Positions 31,358 through 33,997 of a stretch of 33,997 nucleotides of DNA are shown here, piece by piece. The stretch spans positions 1 through 33,997 of the forward strand of contig JAHFCG010000010.1 in the NCBI GenBank assembly GCA_023249615.1. The letters are read 5' to 3'. How positions within the stretch are numbered: the first letter of the stretch is position 1; each line of letters opens with the position of its first letter. A program made the translations under genes and the position numbers. The notes beneath the pieces are model-generated. The model worked only from the letters and a program-made list of their open reading frames with translations. It ran no database searches and was not told where the DNA came from. The stretch is from a candidate division FCPU426 bacterium. GTDB lineage: Bacteria; Oederibacteriota; Muellerivitia; Muellerivitales; Muellerivitaceae.

Positions 31358-32350
31358 TTGAGAAAACATAACTTCCTTTTTTTAATATTTGGTTTTCTTT
31401 TCCTTTCCGGGTGCGCGAATTCGCCCACGGCACCAGGAACGGGAAAATGGATCAAAGCCGGGGATGCCCCTTTTGCCCCGAGGTATGGCCTTTCGGGTGC
31501 GGTTTTTAACAATTCCATGTGGGTCATCGGCGGCGCCTCCAGCGATGCCAGCGCTTCAGTCACCTATTGGTATGGGGATGTTTGGTCTTCAGGGAGCGGA
31601 TCGGGCTGGAACCAGGCGACGGGCGCGGCGCCTTTTGGGGGGAGATACGGTTCCCAAGCTCTTTCTTATAACGGGCTCTTATGGCTCATAGGCGGAAACC
31701 AATCTGGAACCTTAAAAAACGATATATGGAATTCGCCGGACGGAACTAATTGGACCCAGGTTCTCGCAAACCTTCCGGTTGGAAACGCGACACATTTTAG
31801 TCCGCGGGAAGATTTTGGGGCCATCGTTTTCAACAACGCGATGTGGGTGTTGGGAGGCTGGGCTACTTCCTCCAAAAACGATGTTTGGACCTCCCTCGAC
31901 GGTGTCAATTGGAATCAAGTTACAGCCGTGGCCGCTTTCAGCGGGCGTTGGGGTTTTTCAATGTGTGTTTATAATAATCTGCTTTGGGTTTTTGGAGGGG
32001 TCTCGGGCGGGCCCATTCCAACCACCGGCCATAGTGATGTTTGGAATTCCCCTGATGGGGCCAATTGGACGAAGGTTTCCGATTTTAACCCATTTGGAAA
32101 TCTTTATTATTCCCAGGCCGCCATTTTAAATAATGAAATTTTACTCACGGCGGGTTATGAATTTACTTGGGGTTCCCGGAATTACCTTAAAACCACTTCC
32201 GATGGGATTAACTGGGTTACGACAGATCCCACATTTCCGAACCGGTTTTACCACCTCGGCTTGTTGTTTAATAACCAGGCCTGGATTATTGGCGGGATGG
32301 ATAACTACAAGGCAAGAACCTACTATAACGATGTCTGGCATTCTCCCTGA
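31358..32350 (+). CDS. Lipoprotein with six kelch-like repeats (beta-propeller)
   Basis: 330 residues starting at TTG (GAGAGGG upstream). The N-terminus is a lipoprotein signal: a hydrophobic core then LFLSGC with the lipidated Cys at residue 19. The rest has six repeats of ~50 residues with the pattern 'PF..RYG....VFNN.MWVIGG....NDVW.SPDG.NW.QV', a kelch/galactose-oxidase-type blade. The last repeat stops at NDVWHSP while the first strand (GKWIKAG) is at the N-terminus, which would close a six-bladed propeller. It is expected to be membrane-anchored and to face the periplasm or outside. It lies between flgE and flbD; a flagellar role is not shown. Confidence 0.85.
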   Translation: MRKHNFLFLIFGFLFLSGCANSPTAPGTGKWIKAGDAPFAPRYGLSGAVFNNSMWVIGGASSDASASVTYWYGDVWSSGSGSGWNQATGAAPFGGRYGSQALSYNGLLWLIGGNQSGTLKNDIWNSPDGTNWTQVLANLPVGNATHFSPREDFGAIVFNNAMWVLGGWATSSKNDVWTSLDGVNWNQVTAVAAFSGRWGFSMCVYNNLLWVFGGVSGGPIPTTGHSDVWNSPDGANWTKVSDFNPFGNLYYSQAAILNNEILLTAGYEFTWGSRNYLKTTSDGINWVTTDPTFPNRFYHLGLLFNNQAWIIGGMDNYKARTYYNDVWHSP

Positions 32351-32421
32351 TAAAACAAGGGAAAAACCCGTATTTCCTTTGGCGGGGAAGTGGTAAAATT
32401 TAGGAAAGTTTGAGGTTCGGA

Positions 32422-32622
32422 ATGATTCCCGTGACCCGGTTGAACGGCCAGGAAGTTTACGTCAACACCGATTTAATTTTATTTCTTGAAACCTCGCCCG
32501 AAACGATTTTAACCCTGCAAAACGGGAAAAAAATAACGGTGAAGGAAACGATACCGCAGGTGATCGACAGGATTGTCGAATTTAAAACCAGGGTTTATCC
32601 AAAGGTTTTTGAGGGGAAGTAG
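32422..32622 (+). CDS. flbD: FlbD/SwrD family protein
   Basis: 66 residues from ATG 32422, chosen because GAGG lies six bases upstream and the family begins MI-x-x-TRLNG; a TTG at 32410 would add four residues. The sequence MIPVTRLNGQEVYVNTDLIL, FLETSPETILTLQNGKKITV and KETIPQVIDRIVEFK covers the whole family. FlbD (SwrD in Bacillus) is encoded after flgE in many flagellar operons; in Bacillus it is needed for full flagellar torque. This is the FlbD of pfam06289, not the unrelated Caulobacter transcription factor of that name. Genes for motor proteins often follow, but not within this window. Confidence 0.92.
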   Translation: MIPVTRLNGQEVYVNTDLILFLETSPETILTLQNGKKITVKETIPQVIDRIVEFKTRVYPKVFEGK

Positions 32623-32642
32623 CAGGGAAGGGAGGCGCGATT

Positions 32643-33997
32643 ATGAATTTGTCCGCTAACGGGAACTCCGTAAGAAAAAGACAGCTTGAGGAGGTTTTGG
32701 CGGCTCAAAATATGGAGCCGATACAAAATAAAATTCCCAAGAAAATAGAAAAGCCGGTTGAAACCCAACCCATCACAAAGCCCGCTGAATTTCTTACCAA
32801 GGCCGAAACGAAGCAGGTTTTGGAAAAATTCCAACCCCTTCCCCCCGTTCTTCATAAAGCCATCGAAGGCACGCGAACCCTTCGGCGGGAATTTCAAAAC
32901 ATCGATCATCTTACACGGCCTGTAAATTCTAAAATGGAAAATGTTCCGGCCCCCATTAAACCTGAAGTTGTGCCGGCGCATCCGGAGGCGCCTTCAGGTC
33001 CTCCAGAAAAGAATCAAGTTGTAAATAAAAAAAATTCTTCTCCTCCCCCATCCCCGCAGGAACCCCGGGGAAATAAAACCATAAATATTGAACAGGTCCC
33101 AACGGATCATCATGTGGGGAAAAAACCACCCCCAATTCCGTTTCACGCACCGCCTTTACTCAAGGTTCCCGAGGGGGAAACGAATTTTCGGCTAAAAGCT
33201 CCGGCGCCACCTCCTCCTGTTCCATCGCGGGTTTCCCCGCCTCCCCGACAACAGGAAATAACTCCGAAAGAAGCCGAACCCCTTCCCCTGAAAATCGAAC
33301 GTCCTGAAATTCATCCCCCGGTGGTTCCTTCGGTACCAAGACCGGTTTTGCGTGAGATTCCTCCTCCCGTCCAGCCCTTGAAAGCAACCCAAAACCACCC
33401 ATCTGAGCCCGTTACAATCCAAATAGTGGGTAATAAAAATCCGGAAAATGAAAAAAAGATCCCCCCGGTCGGTGCCCCCGCCCCGAAAATTCAAGTGTTG
33501 GCAAATTCTCCCCAAAAAACCGAAACGCCGGTTTTGCCGCACCAGATTCCTCCTAAAATTGCCAAAATTCCTCAGCCTCCTCCGTTGGTAAATTTGCATC
33601 GGTCCACTGAAAACCCAATCACGGTGAAGAAATCAACGGGATTGAATGTTCCTCAACCAAGGGTTATGACACCCCAGCCTTCCATAACCATTGGCCGGTC
33701 TAACCAAACCTCCACAACGGTGACGATTCAAAGCAAAACCCAAACCGCTAGGCCGGTAGTGGTGGCTAGCGTTGGAGAGGAAATGGCGCGCCGCATCGAG
33801 AGTCAAAAAAACTATTTAAGTTTCCAAAAAACACTTAAAACCGGAGGGATTCAAAACTTCGTCGAGGAATCCAAACAGGTCGTTCATTTTCAACAGGTTC
33901 ATCCATTAACCACCCTTGTAAGCCAATCGCGACCGGTTGTAACCCCCCCGATAACCCCTGTTCCGGCCGCTAACGCATTTCCCATTGAAACAGTTGC
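32643..33997 (+). CDS. Proline-rich protein of unknown function (incomplete at the right edge)
   Basis: The frame from ATG 32643 stays open for 451 codons to the end of the window, so the C-terminus is missing. GGGAGG lies upstream of the ATG. I do not recognise a family. There is no signal peptide or membrane segment in the visible part. Residues 1-100 are charged and helix-prone (RKRQLEEVLAAQNM, AETKQVLEKF). About 110-370 are proline-rich with repeated PxP and KIP/PPP stretches, interspersed with valine-containing motifs. After about 375 helix-prone sequence returns (EEMARRIESQKNYLSFQ). It begins 20 bases after flbD and so is probably co-transcribed with it. Confidence 0.8.
   Translation, partial: MNLSANGNSVRKRQLEEVLAAQNMEPIQNKIPKKIEKPVETQPITKPAEFLTKAETKQVLEKFQPLPPVLHKAIEGTRTLRREFQNIDHLTRPVNSKMENVPAPIKPEVVPAHPEAPSGPPEKNQVVNKKNSSPPPSPQEPRGNKTINIEQVPTDHHVGKKPPPIPFHAPPLLKVPEGETNFRLKAPAPPPPVPSRVSPPPRQQEITPKEAEPLPLKIERPEIHPPVVPSVPRPVLREIPPPVQPLKATQNHPSEPVTIQIVGNKNPENEKKIPPVGAPAPKIQVLANSPQKTETPVLPHQIPPKIAKIPQPPPLVNLHRSTENPITVKKSTGLNVPQPRVMTPQPSITIGRSNQTSTTVTIQSKTQTARPVVVASVGEEMARRIESQKNYLSFQKTLKTGGIQNFVEESKQVVHFQQVHPLTTLVSQSRPVVTPPITPVPAANAFPIETV

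Noticed and set aside
1-33997. tRNA genes, insertion sequences, CRISPR arrays, phage attachment sites
   Set aside because: No cloverleaf sequences, transposase frames, terminal inverted repeats or regular spaced repeats were seen; genes are contiguous and functionally uniform.

Overview
The window is one continuous flagellar/motility gene cluster. I find 34 protein-coding genes, all on the + strand, and no RNA genes, mobile elements or CRISPR arrays. FlgH and FlgI (L and P ring proteins) and two outer-membrane beta-barrel proteins indicate a Gram-negative (diderm) cell. Several accessory genes are ones best known from Firmicutes and deep-branching phyla: YvyF-type zinc protein, FapA, the TIGR02530 'flagellar operon protein', FhlB, a SwrB-like protein and FlbD/SwrD. 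The mixture, together with PorV/UPF0164-type barrels, suggests a deep-branching or candidate diderm phylum. I cannot name the phylum from sequence alone.

Layout. (1) 1-7680: export gate and placement genes fliO(partial)-fliP-fliQ-fliR-flhB, then flhA-flhF-flhG. (2) 7777-12452: a small membrane protein, fliA (sigma-28), fapA, a small charged protein, a SwrB-like coiled-coil protein, a short FliK-like protein and fhlB. (3) 12498-16188: two consecutive PorV/UPF0164-type barrels, one with an Ig-like extension and one with two FN3-like domains. (4) 16204-21620: rod and ring genes flgF-flgG-flgA-flgH-flgI-flgJ, then the YvyF-like gene. (5) 21804-28078: flgM-flgN-flgK and a very large fliK. (6) 28162-31114: flgD, the TIGR02530 gene and flgE. 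(7) 31358-33997: a six-repeat kelch-like lipoprotein, flbD and an unidentified proline-rich protein that runs off the window.

Regulation is unusually legible. Three near-identical sigma-28 promoters lie in front of flgM, flgD and flgE. They share the pattern T[A/C]AAGTTT-N11-G[C/T]CGTTA. The flgE gene is bracketed by an intrinsic terminator on each side and has its own promoter and a structured leader, so hook protein looks like an independent sigma-28 transcription unit. The sigma factor (FliA) and its anti-sigma factor (FlgM) are both encoded here, so the window holds most of the late-gene checkpoint circuit.

The most interesting points are the sigma-28 control of the hook gene, the outer-membrane barrels inside the flagellar operon, the two FliK-like proteins (one paired with FhlB), a FlgH with no cysteine, the four-hairpin flgF-flgG spacer, and the unknown proteins flanking flbD. 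Genes expected but not seen here: flgB, flgC, fliE-fliJ, flgL, fliC, fliD and the motor genes. These presumably lie outside the window.
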